The notes under the pieces are model-generated. The model ran no database searches, had not been told where the DNA came from, and saw only the letters and a list, made by a program, of their open reading frames with translations. Made by a program: the position numbers and the translations under genes. From Shewanella sp. ANA-3 (GTDB lineage: Bacteria; Pseudomonadota; Gammaproteobacteria; Enterobacterales; Shewanellaceae), in NCBI RefSeq assembly GCF_000203935.1, contig NC_008577.1, positions 2,542,001 to 2,606,000 on the forward strand: DNA of 64,000 nucleotides, given 5' to 3'. Numbering within the stretch: the first letter of the stretch is position 1; each line of letters starts with the position of its first letter. Of this stretch, positions 17,733-25,672 are shown piece by piece.

Positions 17733-19385
17733 TCAGGCGCTAAGCGCCTTATCAATCAAGGCCTGTGCGTCCTTAATGATATCGGCAAGATGCTGCTCAC
17801 TGATAAAGCTCTCACCGTAAATCTTAAATAACGCCTCAGTGCCCGACGGCCGCGCCGCGAACCAACCATTGGCCGTCGTCACTTTAATGCCACCTATCGA
17901 GGCGTTGTTACCAGGGGCGTGGGTCAATACGGCATCAATCTTCTCACCCGCCAGCATAGTGGCGTTTAAGGTTTCGGCATTAAGCTTGGCAAATTTGGCT
18001 TTGTTCTCAAGGCTGATCGGACTGTCGATACGCTTGTAAAAACTTTGACCGAATTGCGCCACTAATTCTTGATGGCGTTGCCCCGGTGTCTTGCCAGTAA
18101 CCGCAAGCATTTCGGCCGCAAGCAGTACCAGAATAAAACCGTCTTTGTCGGTACACCAAGTCGTGCCATCACGGCGCAGGAACGCCGCGCCAGCACTCTC
18201 CTCACCGCCAAATGCAATAGTTGCCTCGGCTAATCCATCAACGAACCACTTAAAGCCGACAGGGACTTCGAGTAATTTTTTGCCATGGAAGGTACAGATT
18301 TTATCGATAAGCGCGCTCGATACCAGTGTTTTGCCGATGGCTAACTGCTCGCTCCATTCGGGTCTGTGGGTCAGCAAATAATCAATTGCTACCGCTAAAT
18401 AGTGGTTGGGATCCATCAGTCCGGTGCACGGACACACGATGCCGTGTCTGTCGTAGTCAGGATCGTTACCAACGCATAAATCGAAGGATTCTTTGTGGGC
18501 AAGTAAGCCTGCCATCGCATAGGGAGAAGAGCAATCCATACGGATCTTGCCGTCTTTATCGAGCGACATAAAGCTAAAACTTGGGTCGACCTTATCGTTA
18601 ACTAAAGTGATATCAATGCCATAGTGCTTGGCAATCGGCGCCCAATAATGAATACCCGAGCCGCCTAATGGGTCAACGCCCAATTTCAGCTTAGCCTTAG
18701 CGATAGCATGCATATCGACCACATTGACTAAATCCGCCACATAGGGCGTGATCAAATCAATGGCATGCACATAACCCGAGGTTAACGCATCCGCATAAGC
18801 CAGCTTATTAACGCCCTTAAGCCCTGCGCGCAGGTAATCATTAGCACGGGACTCAATCCACGCTGTGATATTGCCTTCGGCTGGGCCGCCATGGGGAGGA
18901 TTGTACTTGATACCACCATCCTGCGGTGGATTATGGGATGGTGTAATAATCAAACCATCGCTTAACGCGGCGCCACTCAGCGCCGCTTCACGATTGGCAC
19001 AAATAATGGCATGTGACACCACAGGCGTGGGGGTAAAGCCATCATTTTGCTGAATATGCACAGTCACCTTATTGGCCGCTAACACTTCAATCGCCGACAC
19101 GTAAGCCGCATAAGATAAGGCGTGGGTATCGATACCTAAAAATAGCGGGCCGTCGATATTCACAGATTGGCGATAATCCACCACGGCCTGAGTAATCGCC
19201 CAAATATGGTCTTGGTTAAAACTTGCTTGAAACGCGGTTCCGCGGTGACCCGAGGTCCCGAACGTCACACGTTGCTCTGCAGCATCCACATTAGGTTTGA
19301 TGCTGTAATAATGGCTCATCAGCTTTGGAATATTCACCAGATCCGTCTGACTCGCGGTTTGTCCTGCCCGTTGATGTATTGCCAC
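17733..19385 (-). CDS. pgm: Phosphoglucomutase (alpha-D-glucose phosphate-specific)
   Basis: A 550-residue enzyme of the Pgm family interconverting glucose 1-phosphate and glucose 6-phosphate. The phosphoserine loop is LIITPSHNPPQDGGIKYN, the metal loop DPDYDRHG, the sugar-specificity loop GGEESAG and the phosphate-binding loop RPSGTEALFKIYGES. The start is a GTG at 19385 with GAGAGG upstream. It lies 71 bp downstream of seqA on the same strand, the seqA-pgm order seen in enterobacteria, with a GC-rich hairpin between them that may attenuate read-through. Confidence 0.95.
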   Translation of the reverse strand: MAIHQRAGQTASQTDLVNIPKLMSHYYSIKPNVDAAEQRVTFGTSGHRGTAFQASFNQDHIWAITQAVVDYRQSVNIDGPLFLGIDTHALSYAAYVSAIEVLAANKVTVHIQQNDGFTPTPVVSHAIICANREAALSGAALSDGLIITPSHNPPQDGGIKYNPPHGGPAEGNITAWIESRANDYLRAGLKGVNKLAYADALTSGYVHAIDLITPYVADLVNVVDMHAIAKAKLKLGVDPLGGSGIHYWAPIAKHYGIDITLVNDKVDPSFSFMSLDKDGKIRMDCSSPYAMAGLLAHKESFDLCVGNDPDYDRHGIVCPCTGLMDPNHYLAVAIDYLLTHRPEWSEQLAIGKTLVSSALIDKICTFHGKKLLEVPVGFKWFVDGLAEATIAFGGEESAGAAFLRRDGTTWCTDKDGFILVLLAAEMLAVTGKTPGQRHQELVAQFGQSFYKRIDSPISLENKAKFAKLNAETLNATMLAGEKIDAVLTHAPGNNASIGGIKVTTANGWFAARPSGTEALFKIYGESFISEQHLADIIKDAQALIDKALSA

Positions 19386-19426
19386 CTGATCCTCTCCTAC
19401 TGGAAAATCGGTTAATTAAATGGAAA

Positions 19427-19452
19427 CGCCGCATCATTGCGGCGTCGATAAA
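19427..19452 (-). terminator. Hairpin between seqA and pgm
   Basis: On the minus strand GACGCCGCAATGATGCGGCGTTT forms a GC-rich stem followed by a weak T tract. It may be a leaky terminator or attenuator within the seqA-pgm operon. Confidence 0.5.
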
Positions 19453-19456
19453 AGCG

Positions 19457-20008
19457 TTATACGCGTTCGGCAATGCCGTTGGCGATTTGGGCATCGCAGC
19501 CAAATTGCATTAAGGCTTCGACTAAAATCGCCCGTTTTTTGGCGGTGTTATTGTTGGTCGTGACCCAAAATCCGGTATTACCGATTTCCTTGGGGTTGGC
19601 GGTAGCACTGGCCTTGAGTAACTCTTCCCGTGAGCGCGCAAAATAGAGTCGATCGCGACCTTGGATCTGCAAAATTTGCGAGAATTGCGCTTGGCTCTGT
19701 TGATATAAACTCTCGAGCAAGAATAAGAAACGACCCACGGCGCCTTTTTGCTGCTCTAACTTATGCTCATCCACCAATTGATTGAAATCGGTCGCAGAGA
19801 CTAAGGTTTCTATCTGAGGTGCTATCTGTGGCTCAGGCGTCGTTGCCTCTAAACTCGGTTGGCTAATGGCCTGTGGCTGCGCCTGTTCAACCGCATCGAC
19901 GGACAGGCCGAGTAATCGACGGAGAATGTCAGAGGCGCTCTCACCAATACGTTCCGTTTTGCTGGCAATATGACGATAGAGCTCTTCATCCACTTCGATG
20001 TATTTCAT
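19457..20008 (-). CDS. seqA: Negative regulator of replication initiation SeqA
   Basis: A 183-residue SeqA. The N-terminal oligomerisation domain (MKYIEVDEELYRHIASKTERIGESASDILRRLL in outline) is followed by a variable linker and the C-terminal hemimethylated-GATC-binding domain (VGRFLFLLESLY, GRDRLYFARSREELL, TGFWVTTNNNTAKKRAIL). It sequesters newly replicated GATC sites, delaying re-initiation at oriC and organising new DNA. Its presence implies Dam methylation in this organism. It is divergent from ybfF and first in a seqA-pgm operon. Confidence 0.96.
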   Translation of the reverse strand: MKYIEVDEELYRHIASKTERIGESASDILRRLLGLSVDAVEQAQPQAISQPSLEATTPEPQIAPQIETLVSATDFNQLVDEHKLEQQKGAVGRFLFLLESLYQQSQAQFSQILQIQGRDRLYFARSREELLKASATANPKEIGNTGFWVTTNNNTAKKRAILVEALMQFGCDAQIANGIAERV

Positions 20009-20279
20009 AACCTTATTATCCTTTGTTATTCGATAGGCTTAACCGAAAAAGTGCACCACAGGCGATCCTCGCAAAGGATCTGTGCGATCGTTGCCCCAGT
20101 GTATCTATCTCTATCAATCTGATAAAGCATCATTAATCTAAAAATGCGTGAAATCGCACATCAAATTAGCACAAGCGCGTTAATCGCTGAAAAAGCCAGC
20201 AAGTTCGGCGCACTGTGCCTCAAAATCGCCTCAAGACTTGTCAAACTTAACCCATTAGGGGCACAATCCGCAGCACTTT

Positions 20280-21080
20280 ATGTACCACAGCACAGGCGAT
20301 TCCATGAATTTTGCATCCACAGGTCAAGGAGAAGAAGTCCTCCTTATCCACGGACTCTTTGGCAATTTAGATAATCTTAAGGGGCTAGGACAAGTCCTCG
20401 AAGCAAATCATCAGGTTATCCGCGTTGATGTGCCTAATCATGGTTTGAGTGAACATTGGCAGGAGATGGATTACCCAAGCTTAGCCAAGGCCATGGTGGC
20501 ATTGTTAGATGAACTTGAGCTTGAGCGTATACACATTGTTGGCCATTCCATGGGCGGTAAAATCGCCATGGCAACCGCCCTTGCCTATCCAGAACGCATC
20601 ATCAGCATGGTAGCCGCCGATATTGCCCCAGTTGCTTACCAGCCGCGCCATGATGCGGTATTTGCGGCACTCGAAAGTTTGCCACTCGAAGGCCACACCG
20701 ACCGCCGCTTCGCGTTATCGCATTTATTAGCGGGTGGCATCGATGAACCGACCGCGCAGTTTTTACTCAAAAACCTCCAGCGCACCGACACCGGCTTTCG
20801 TTGGAAGATGAACCTTACTGGTTTAAAAAGCTGTTATCCCAACATCATTGGTTGGCCAAATGAAAACCACAAATCGCAGCAAGTCTATAACGGACCGAGC
20901 CTTTTTATCCGTGGTGGCGACTCCAATTATGTGACCGCCGAACATCGCGATGAGATCATGCGTCAATTTCCCGCGGCGCAGGCCAAAACATTAGAAGGTT
21001 GTGGCCATTGGCTGCATGCTCAAAAACCAGCGGTGTTTAATCGTATTGTGTCTGAATTTATTGACAAACACTCAGTGTAA
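20280..21080 (+). CDS. ybfF: Alpha/beta hydrolase esterase, YbfF family
   Basis: A 266-residue alpha/beta hydrolase with HGLFGNLDNLKGLG (oxyanion region), the nucleophile elbow GHSMGGKIAMATALAYPERI, and the C-terminal acid and histidine (GGDSNYV, GCGHWLHAQKP). It matches E. coli YbfF, an esterase on short acyl-CoA and palmitoyl esters whose physiological role is unsettled. Start ATG 20280 has no strong ribosome site; ATG 20304 is nearly as good. It is divergent from seqA, and ybfE and fldA follow, the same cluster as in enterobacteria. Confidence 0.9.
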   Translation: MYHSTGDSMNFASTGQGEEVLLIHGLFGNLDNLKGLGQVLEANHQVIRVDVPNHGLSEHWQEMDYPSLAKAMVALLDELELERIHIVGHSMGGKIAMATALAYPERIISMVAADIAPVAYQPRHDAVFAALESLPLEGHTDRRFALSHLLAGGIDEPTAQFLLKNLQRTDTGFRWKMNLTGLKSCYPNIIGWPNENHKSQQVYNGPSLFIRGGDSNYVTAEHRDEIMRQFPAAQAKTLEGCGHWLHAQKPAVFNRIVSEFIDKHSV

Positions 21081-21181
21081 ATGACAATGATTCTCGACCT
21101 AAATCATATAGCCGACACCCTGCTGATGTGATATATTCGCGCCTCTTTTAGCCTTAGAAGACTCTAGAGGACTAAGAAAGT

Positions 21182-21403
21182 ATGTTATCTCAGTACATGG
21201 AACAAATTGAAACCATCGGCCTGAACCTGTTTTTTGCCGCGATATTTTTCTTTATCGGCATGGCCATCCACGATGTGCTTAAACAAGGTAATGTGCCGAA
21301 ATTTGGTCGATTTATTGTGTGGTTAGTGTTATTTCTCGGCTGCGCCGGGTTTATTGCAAAAGGTATTATCCAGATGTCCTGGGAAGGTTCAGGCATCGGT
21401 TAA
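21182..21403 (+). CDS. DUF2788-like small membrane protein
   Basis: A 73-residue protein with two predicted membrane helices (about residues 13-30 and 43-62) joined by a short charged loop (HDVLKQGNVPKFGR). It resembles the DUF2788 family of gammaproteobacterial inner-membrane proteins, function unknown. It lies between ybfF and ybfE and only 11 bp before ybfE, so it is probably cotranscribed with it. In E. coli this slot is empty, so it is an addition to the cluster in this lineage. Confidence 0.8.
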   Translation: MLSQYMEQIETIGLNLFFAAIFFFIGMAIHDVLKQGNVPKFGRFIVWLVLFLGCAGFIAKGIIQMSWEGSGIG

Positions 21404-21414
21404 ACAATAAGAAC

Positions 21415-21687
21415 ATGGCAAAAGAAGCAACAGATAGAACAACCATTGACCTTTTTGCCAATGAAAAGCGCCGGGGCCGCCCACGTAGCAATCCTTTGTC
21501 CCGTAGCCAGCAACTTAAGGTCAATAAGCGCAACCAGATCCAGCGGGATAAAGCCAAAGGATTAAAGCGAATAGAGTTAAAGGTGTCACAAGATTTATAT
21601 GACGCCTTGAATGAGCAGGCATTGGCCAGTAACATCAGCCGAAGCCAGTTAATCGAATTAATTCTTCAGCAAAAAATAGAATGCTGA
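21415..21687 (+). CDS. ybfE: YbfE-like ribbon-helix-helix protein (LexA-regulated in E. coli)
   Basis: I use ATG 21415, giving 90 residues beginning MAKEATDRTTIDLFANEKRRG, which lines up with E. coli YbfE; the longer frame has no support. The protein is strongly basic in the middle and ends in a CopG-type ribbon-helix-helix (KRIELKVSQDLYDALNEQALASNISRSQLIELI). It probably binds DNA; its targets are unknown. E. coli ybfE is part of the SOS regulon, but I could not see a LexA box near this copy. It sits in the conserved ybfF-ybfE-fldA cluster. Confidence 0.88.
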   Translation: MAKEATDRTTIDLFANEKRRGRPRSNPLSRSQQLKVNKRNQIQRDKAKGLKRIELKVSQDLYDALNEQALASNISRSQLIELILQQKIEC

Positions 21688-21742
21688 GCAATCGATAGCA
21701 GCAAGATTAACGTATAAGTGAACTAGACATAAAGGATAGACA

Positions 21743-22270
21743 ATGGCAACTGTAGGTCTTTTTTTCGGTAGCGACACAGGCAACACCGAAGCTGTCGCCA
21801 AGATGATCCAGAAGAAACTGGGTAAGAAAATGGTTGAGGTGAAAGATATCGCCAAGAGCACCAAAGAACAGATCGCAGAATACGACCTGCTGCTGTTCGG
21901 CATCCCAACCTGGTATTACGGTGAAGCACAGTGCGACTGGGATGACTTTTTCCCTGAATTAGAACAGATTGATTTTACAGACAAACTGGTTGCTATCTTC
22001 GGTTGTGGTGACCAAGAAGACTACGCAGAATACTTCCTCGATGCCATGGGCATGGTGGGCGATATCGTTCAAGCTCGTGGCGGTATCATCATCGGTCACT
22101 GGCCAACGGCTGGTTATAACTTCGAAGCGTCAAAAGGCTTAGTCGATGATGACCACTTCATCGGTTTAGGGATTGACGAAGACCGTCAACCAGAGCTGAC
22201 TGAAGAGCGTGTGGATGCTTGGGTTAAGCAAATCTACGAAGAAATGTGCTTAGCCGAGTTCGAAGACTAA
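21743..22270 (+). CDS. fldA: Flavodoxin 1
   Basis: A 175-residue long-chain flavodoxin. The FMN phosphate loop GSDTGNTEAVAK is at the N-terminus, and the two isoalloxazine-flanking loops (PTWYYGEAQCDWDDF and GCGDQEDYAEYF) are intact. It carries single electrons at low potential to enzymes such as radical-SAM proteins in the cytoplasm. It is the last gene of the ybfF-ybfE-fldA cluster and has a strong terminator. The fur gene that follows fldA in E. coli is absent here. Confidence 0.96.
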   Translation: MATVGLFFGSDTGNTEAVAKMIQKKLGKKMVEVKDIAKSTKEQIAEYDLLLFGIPTWYYGEAQCDWDDFFPELEQIDFTDKLVAIFGCGDQEDYAEYFLDAMGMVGDIVQARGGIIIGHWPTAGYNFEASKGLVDDDHFIGLGIDEDRQPELTEERVDAWVKQIYEEMCLAEFED

Positions 22271-22282
22271 GCTCAGTTCCGT

Positions 22283-22312
22283 AAAAAAAGCGGCCGAAAT
22301 GCCGCTTTTTTT
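22283..22312 (+). terminator. Terminator of fldA
   Basis: The hairpin AAGCGGC, CGAAAT, GCCGCTT with a following T run lies 13 bases past the fldA stop. Confidence 0.88.
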
Positions 22313-22349
22313 ATGTGTGCTCTCCCGATTAATGAAAGCGATACACTCA

Positions 22350-23531
22350 ATGGCAACCACCGCTCCCCACTGGGACATCTTTTGCTGCGTCGTCGATAAT
22401 TACGGCGATATCGGCGTCACTTGGCGCTTAGCCAAACAGCTGGTCAATGAATATCAGCTCCCCATTACACTCTGGGTCGATGACTTAAACAGCTTCTCGC
22501 ATATTTTACCGAGCCTTGACCCAAACCAAAGCAGCCAAGTCTTTAATGGCGTCACCATCAATCATTGGACAACACCCCTGCCCGTGGCATTTGTGCCCGG
22601 CGCCGTGTTAATTGAAGCCTTTGCCTGCGAACTGCCTGACGAGGTCAAACAACAACTCATCACGCTGCACAGCACAACACCGCAAGCTGTGCCTGTATGG
22701 CTTAATTTAGAATATTTAAGCGCCGAAGACTGGGTCGATGGCTGCCATGGGTTACCCTCGATGCAGGCAAGCGGCATCAAAAAGTATTTCTTTTTCCCGG
22801 GTTTTACCCCAAAGACGGGTGGATTAATCTGTGAGCGGGAGCTATTTGCCGAACGCGATGCATGGCAACAGGATAGCGTCAATAAATTGCAATTATTTGA
22901 GCGCCTTGGTCTTAAGGATATTCAGGCGCAAGATACTGTCTACAGCGTCTTTAGTTATGAAACTGATTCTCTGCCGGCCTTATGTGAACTTTGGCAAGCC
23001 AGTGCAACAAGCGATGCCAAAATCCATGCGCTTATTCCCAAGGGACGCAGCTTAAACAGCTTACAACACTTATTACCCTGCAAGGTTGAGGCGCTCAGCC
23101 CCGGACAGCAAATTAAGCTAGGTCATTTGACCCTGCATATCTTGCCGATGACTGACCAACAAGGGTTCGACCGCCTGCTGTGGAGCTGCGACTTTAATAT
23201 TGTCCGCGGTGAAGATAGCTTCTTGAGGGCGCAATGGGCCGCTAAACCCTTCATTTGGCATATTTATCCGCAAGAAGATGATTATCATCTAATAAAATTA
23301 GAAGCTTTTATCCAACTTTACTGCGATAATCTGCCCCCTGATATTGCCGACACTTGGTCTAAATTGAATGTTGCATTTAACCAAGGCGAGCAATCTGCCG
23401 TGAAAACTCACTGGCAAAACCTAAATCCTGTCAGTTTGCCACTCTTGCAACATGCTAAAGATTGGCCAATTGACGCAATAAATGCTGCAGATCTTGCGAC
23501 TCGGCTAGTCCAATTCGTCAAAAAAAGCTAA
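22350..23531 (+). CDS. earP: EF-P arginine rhamnosyltransferase EarP
   Basis: From ATG 22350 the product has about 393 residues; ATG 22332 is an alternative, and the frame back to 22299 runs into the fldA terminator. The N-terminus [24 protein letters not shown] carries the DNYGDIG motif with the aspartates needed for catalysis in EarP. The C-terminal [28 protein letters not shown] binds dTDP-rhamnose. It transfers rhamnose to Arg32 of elongation factor P. The substrate gene efp begins 44 bp downstream on the same strand and has an arginine at residue 32, so enzyme and substrate are encoded side by side. Confidence 0.95.
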   Translation: MATTAPHWDIFCCVVDNYGDIGVTWRLAKQLVNEYQLPITLWVDDLNSFSHILPSLDPNQSSQVFNGVTINHWTTPLPVAFVPGAVLIEAFACELPDEVKQQLITLHSTTPQAVPVWLNLEYLSAEDWVDGCHGLPSMQASGIKKYFFFPGFTPKTGGLICERELFAERDAWQQDSVNKLQLFERLGLKDIQAQDTVYSVFSYETDSLPALCELWQASATSDAKIHALIPKGRSLNSLQHLLPCKVEALSPGQQIKLGHLTLHILPMTDQQGFDRLLWSCDFNIVRGEDSFLRAQWAAKPFIWHIYPQEDDYHLIKLEAFIQLYCDNLPPDIADTWSKLNVAFNQGEQSAVKTHWQNLNPVSLPLLQHAKDWPIDAINAADLATRLVQFVKKS

Positions 23532-23575
23532 GATGCTGCGCTGAAATAGAAAATCGACATATAGGAAATTGTGTA

Positions 23576-24136
23576 ATGAAAACTGCTCATGAAGTCCGTC
23601 CTGGTAACGTGATCATGTTTGAAGGCAGCCCATGGGTTGTACAGAAAACAGAAACAACTCGTTCTGGCCGTAACGCTGCCATCGTTAAGTTAAAGCTGAA
23701 AAACTTACTGCTTAACTCTGGTACTGAAACCACTTTCAAAGGTGAAGATAAGATTGACGATATTATCCTAGATCGTCTGGATTGTACTTATTCTTACTTT
23801 GCTGATCCTATGTACGTGTTCATGGATGCAGAATACAACCAATACGACGTAGAAGCTGAGAACTTAGGTGATGCTGCGGCTTACATCGTTGACGGTATGG
23901 AAGAAACTTGCCAAGTAACTTTCTACGAAGGCAAAGCAATTTCTGTTGAAATGCCAACCACTATCGTACGTGAAGTGATCTACACTGAGCCATCAGCTCG
24001 TGGCGATACTTCAGGTAAAGTAATGAAGCCAGCAACTATCACTGGCGGCGGTACAATCAGCGTGGCTGACTTCGTTAAAGTTGGCGACAAGATTGAAATC
24101 GACACTCGTACTGGCGAATTCAAGAAGCGCGTATAA
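23576..24136 (+). CDS. efp: Elongation factor P, arginine-rhamnosylation type
   Basis: A 186-residue EF-P with its three beta-barrel domains and the usual C-terminus ([17 protein letters not shown]). The loop at the tip of domain I reads TRSGRNAA with Arg32 at the modified position, in place of the lysine used by the EpmA pathway. It rescues ribosomes stalled on polyproline. Gene order earP-efp fits the arginine-rhamnosylation branch. IS copy 2 begins 14 bp past the stop codon, so the transcript now enters the IS before it reaches the original terminator at 25465. Confidence 0.97.
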   Translation: MKTAHEVRPGNVIMFEGSPWVVQKTETTRSGRNAAIVKLKLKNLLLNSGTETTFKGEDKIDDIILDRLDCTYSYFADPMYVFMDAEYNQYDVEAENLGDAAAYIVDGMEETCQVTFYEGKAISVEMPTTIVREVIYTEPSARGDTSGKVMKPATITGGGTISVADFVKVGDKIEIDTRTGEFKKRV

Positions 24137-24186
24137 TCGCCCTTCCTACTTGTCTCGTCCTGAAATAAGTTGACACTTATTTCCAC

Positions 24187-24909
24187 CTAAAACGCTCGAT
24201 GAACCTCATCGGGCGTTTTGTATTTTAAGGCCAAATGTGGCCGTCGTTGATTATAGATGGCAACCGCTTCTGCCACCATTTGTCGCGCCTCCTCCAGCGT
24301 TGCGGGCTTATGTGTTAAAAACTCCTGCTTCAAGATGCCATTCACTCGCTCTGCTAAGGCATTTTGATAGCAGTCATATCCGTCTGTCATTGAGCATGTC
24401 ACGCCATGTTGTGCGTGAACCGCTTGATACGCGTTTGAGCAGTACTGTATCCCTCGGTCTGAGTGGTGTATCAGCGGTTTACTTTTATCTTGTCGCTGTC
24501 TCAGTGCCCGTTTGTAAGCCGTTAGCACCCCGTCTGTTTTAAGATTATCATCAACATGATAACCCACAATTTTTCGTGACCAGGCATCGGTCACCAAGCT
24601 TAAATAGGCTTCATTATCTTGCAGTGACAGATAGGTAATATCAGCCACCCAGACTTGTTCTGAGCGGCTGATGTCCACTTGCTGCTCACTGGGCTTAAGC
24701 AAGTTGGGATGACACCTAAATCGATGATGGCTATGGGTCGTTTTATGGTACGCCCGTTTCGGCGTGACCAACAAACGATGCGCCCTAAGACAGCGAAATA
24801 ACCGGTCTCGTCCTATCACTATTTGATGCATTTTGTTGAGTAAATACTGCAGTTTACGCGTACCGACTCGCGGTTGAAATAACCGTTCATATTGTACCGT
24901 TTGCACCAC
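24187..24909 (-). CDS. IS3-family transposase OrfB (copy 2), DDE integrase domain
   Basis: The translation is identical to the copy 1 OrfB (240 residues from GTG 24909), with the catalytic Asp of VADITYLS, Asp of HHSDRGIQY and Glu of LAERVNG all present. The frame is open upstream into orfA, so an OrfAB fusion by -1 frameshift is expected. The identity of the two copies implies recent transposition or gene conversion. Confidence 0.92.
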   Translation of the reverse strand: MVQTVQYERLFQPRVGTRKLQYLLNKMHQIVIGRDRLFRCLRAHRLLVTPKRAYHKTTHSHHRFRCHPNLLKPSEQQVDISRSEQVWVADITYLSLQDNEAYLSLVTDAWSRKIVGYHVDDNLKTDGVLTAYKRALRQRQDKSKPLIHHSDRGIQYCSNAYQAVHAQHGVTCSMTDGYDCYQNALAERVNGILKQEFLTHKPATLEEARQMVAEAVAIYNQRRPHLALKYKTPDEVHRAF

Positions 24910-25010
24910 CTCTTGCTCCTTTAGCTCTGAGACGATTTGCCGCTGGCATTGTTGATAATACGCCTGGCGACTGATGCCAAGGTAACGACAGCATTGGGTG
25001 ACGCCATAAC

Positions 25011-25403
25011 CTATGGCCGTTTTTTCTTGGAGCGTTTCGCGGGTGGCTTTTTTACGACGGATATCCCGTAGTCAGTTCTGAGTTTTTCGACAATGGCTTC
25101 GAAGAACGCGGCTTTCATGCGAGTATCTTCAAGTTCGGCTTCGAGGGCTTTTATCTTTTGCTCGGGGGTGAGCGTGGTGGGTTCAGTCATCAACTGTCCT
25201 CGCATTGATGTAGGCGGCGTCCCTAGGGACCAATCCAGTTTGCCATGCTTGCGTAACCACACTAACACGGTGGAGCAGCCTTGAATACCGTACTTGTCTT
25301 GTGCCTGCTTATAGGTCAGCTCGCCTTTTTCCACTTGGTCGACAACCGCCAATTTAAAAGCGAGGGAATAATCACGTTGAGTTCGTTTAATTGTTGAAGT
25401 CAT
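25011..25403 (-). CDS. IS3-family transposase OrfA (copy 2), helix-turn-helix
   Basis: Identical in translation to the copy 1 OrfA: 130 residues from ATG 25403 after a GGAG ribosome site, with the N-terminal helix-turn-helix, coiled coil and basic C-terminal tail. The A6 tract near its 3' end is the likely frameshift point. Confidence 0.92.
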   Translation of the reverse strand: MTSTIKRTQRDYSLAFKLAVVDQVEKGELTYKQAQDKYGIQGCSTVLVWLRKHGKLDWSLGTPPTSMRGQLMTEPTTLTPEQKIKALEAELEDTRMKAAFFEAIVEKLRTDYGISVVKKPPAKRSKKKRP

Positions 25404-25464
25404 TACACTCTCCAAAATGAGTTTGAAAAGTGTCAACGCTATTTAGGACGGGTCAACTCCCAGA

Positions 25465-25497
25465 TAAAAAAGCCAGTGCCTGCACTGGCTTTTTTAT
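25465..25497 (+). terminator. Former efp terminator, displaced by IS copy 2
   Basis: AAAAGCCAGTGC, CT, GCACTGGCTTTT with a long T run lies 10 bp beyond the IS. Without the IS it would stand about 30 bp after the efp stop codon. Confidence 0.85.
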
Positions 25498-25500
25498 TGC

Positions 25501-25625
25501 CTCGAATTTGATGCTTCTAACGGTTTGCTGCCGGACAGTTATCACATGGAATTGGGTATCGAGGTAAACAGCGAAGAGTTCTTTAGTGGCGCGAGCCAGT
25601 CAACACGCTCAATAAACGTTGGCAA
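25501..25625 (+). pseudogene. Possible coding remnant of unknown origin
   Basis: A frame of about 42 codons (starting LEFDASNGLLPDSYHMELG and continuing with acidic sequence) has a composition like coding sequence but no plausible start. It runs straight into the nhaC terminator and out to a stop at 25687. I do not recognise the family. It may be the 3' end of a lost gene, or chance. Confidence 0.25.
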
Positions 25626-25654
25626 TAAAAAAACCAGCCGTAGCTGGTTTTTTA
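25626..25654 (-). terminator. Terminator of the NhaC-type antiporter gene
   Basis: The hairpin AAAACCAGC, CGTA, GCTGGTTTT with A and T runs lies 19 bp beyond the stop codon. Confidence 0.88.
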
Positions 25655-25672
25655 TATTTACTGCATCGCAGC

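Larger units (their letters stand above)
24151..25455 (-). mobile_element. IS3-family insertion sequence, copy 2 (1305 bp)
   Basis: Same length, ends and encoded proteins as copy 1, in the same orientation. ACT occurs directly on both sides (24148-24150 and 25456-25458), a 3-bp target duplication showing an independent insertion. Rejoining the flanks restores efp followed by a hairpin terminator, so the insertion site was the short efp 3' untranslated region. OrfA and orfB read against efp. Confidence 0.95.

Noticed and set aside
21060..21420. LexA box for ybfE
   Set aside because: No matching palindrome was seen upstream of the DUF2788 gene or ybfE.
22299..22349. Longer N-terminus of EarP from the ATG at 22299
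   Set aside because: This start lies within the fldA terminator hairpin and adds residues not expected in the family.
9153..25455. Composite transposon formed by the two IS copies
   Set aside because: Each IS has its own target duplication, the cargo is core housekeeping genes, and 13.7 kb between direct copies is better explained by two separate insertions.
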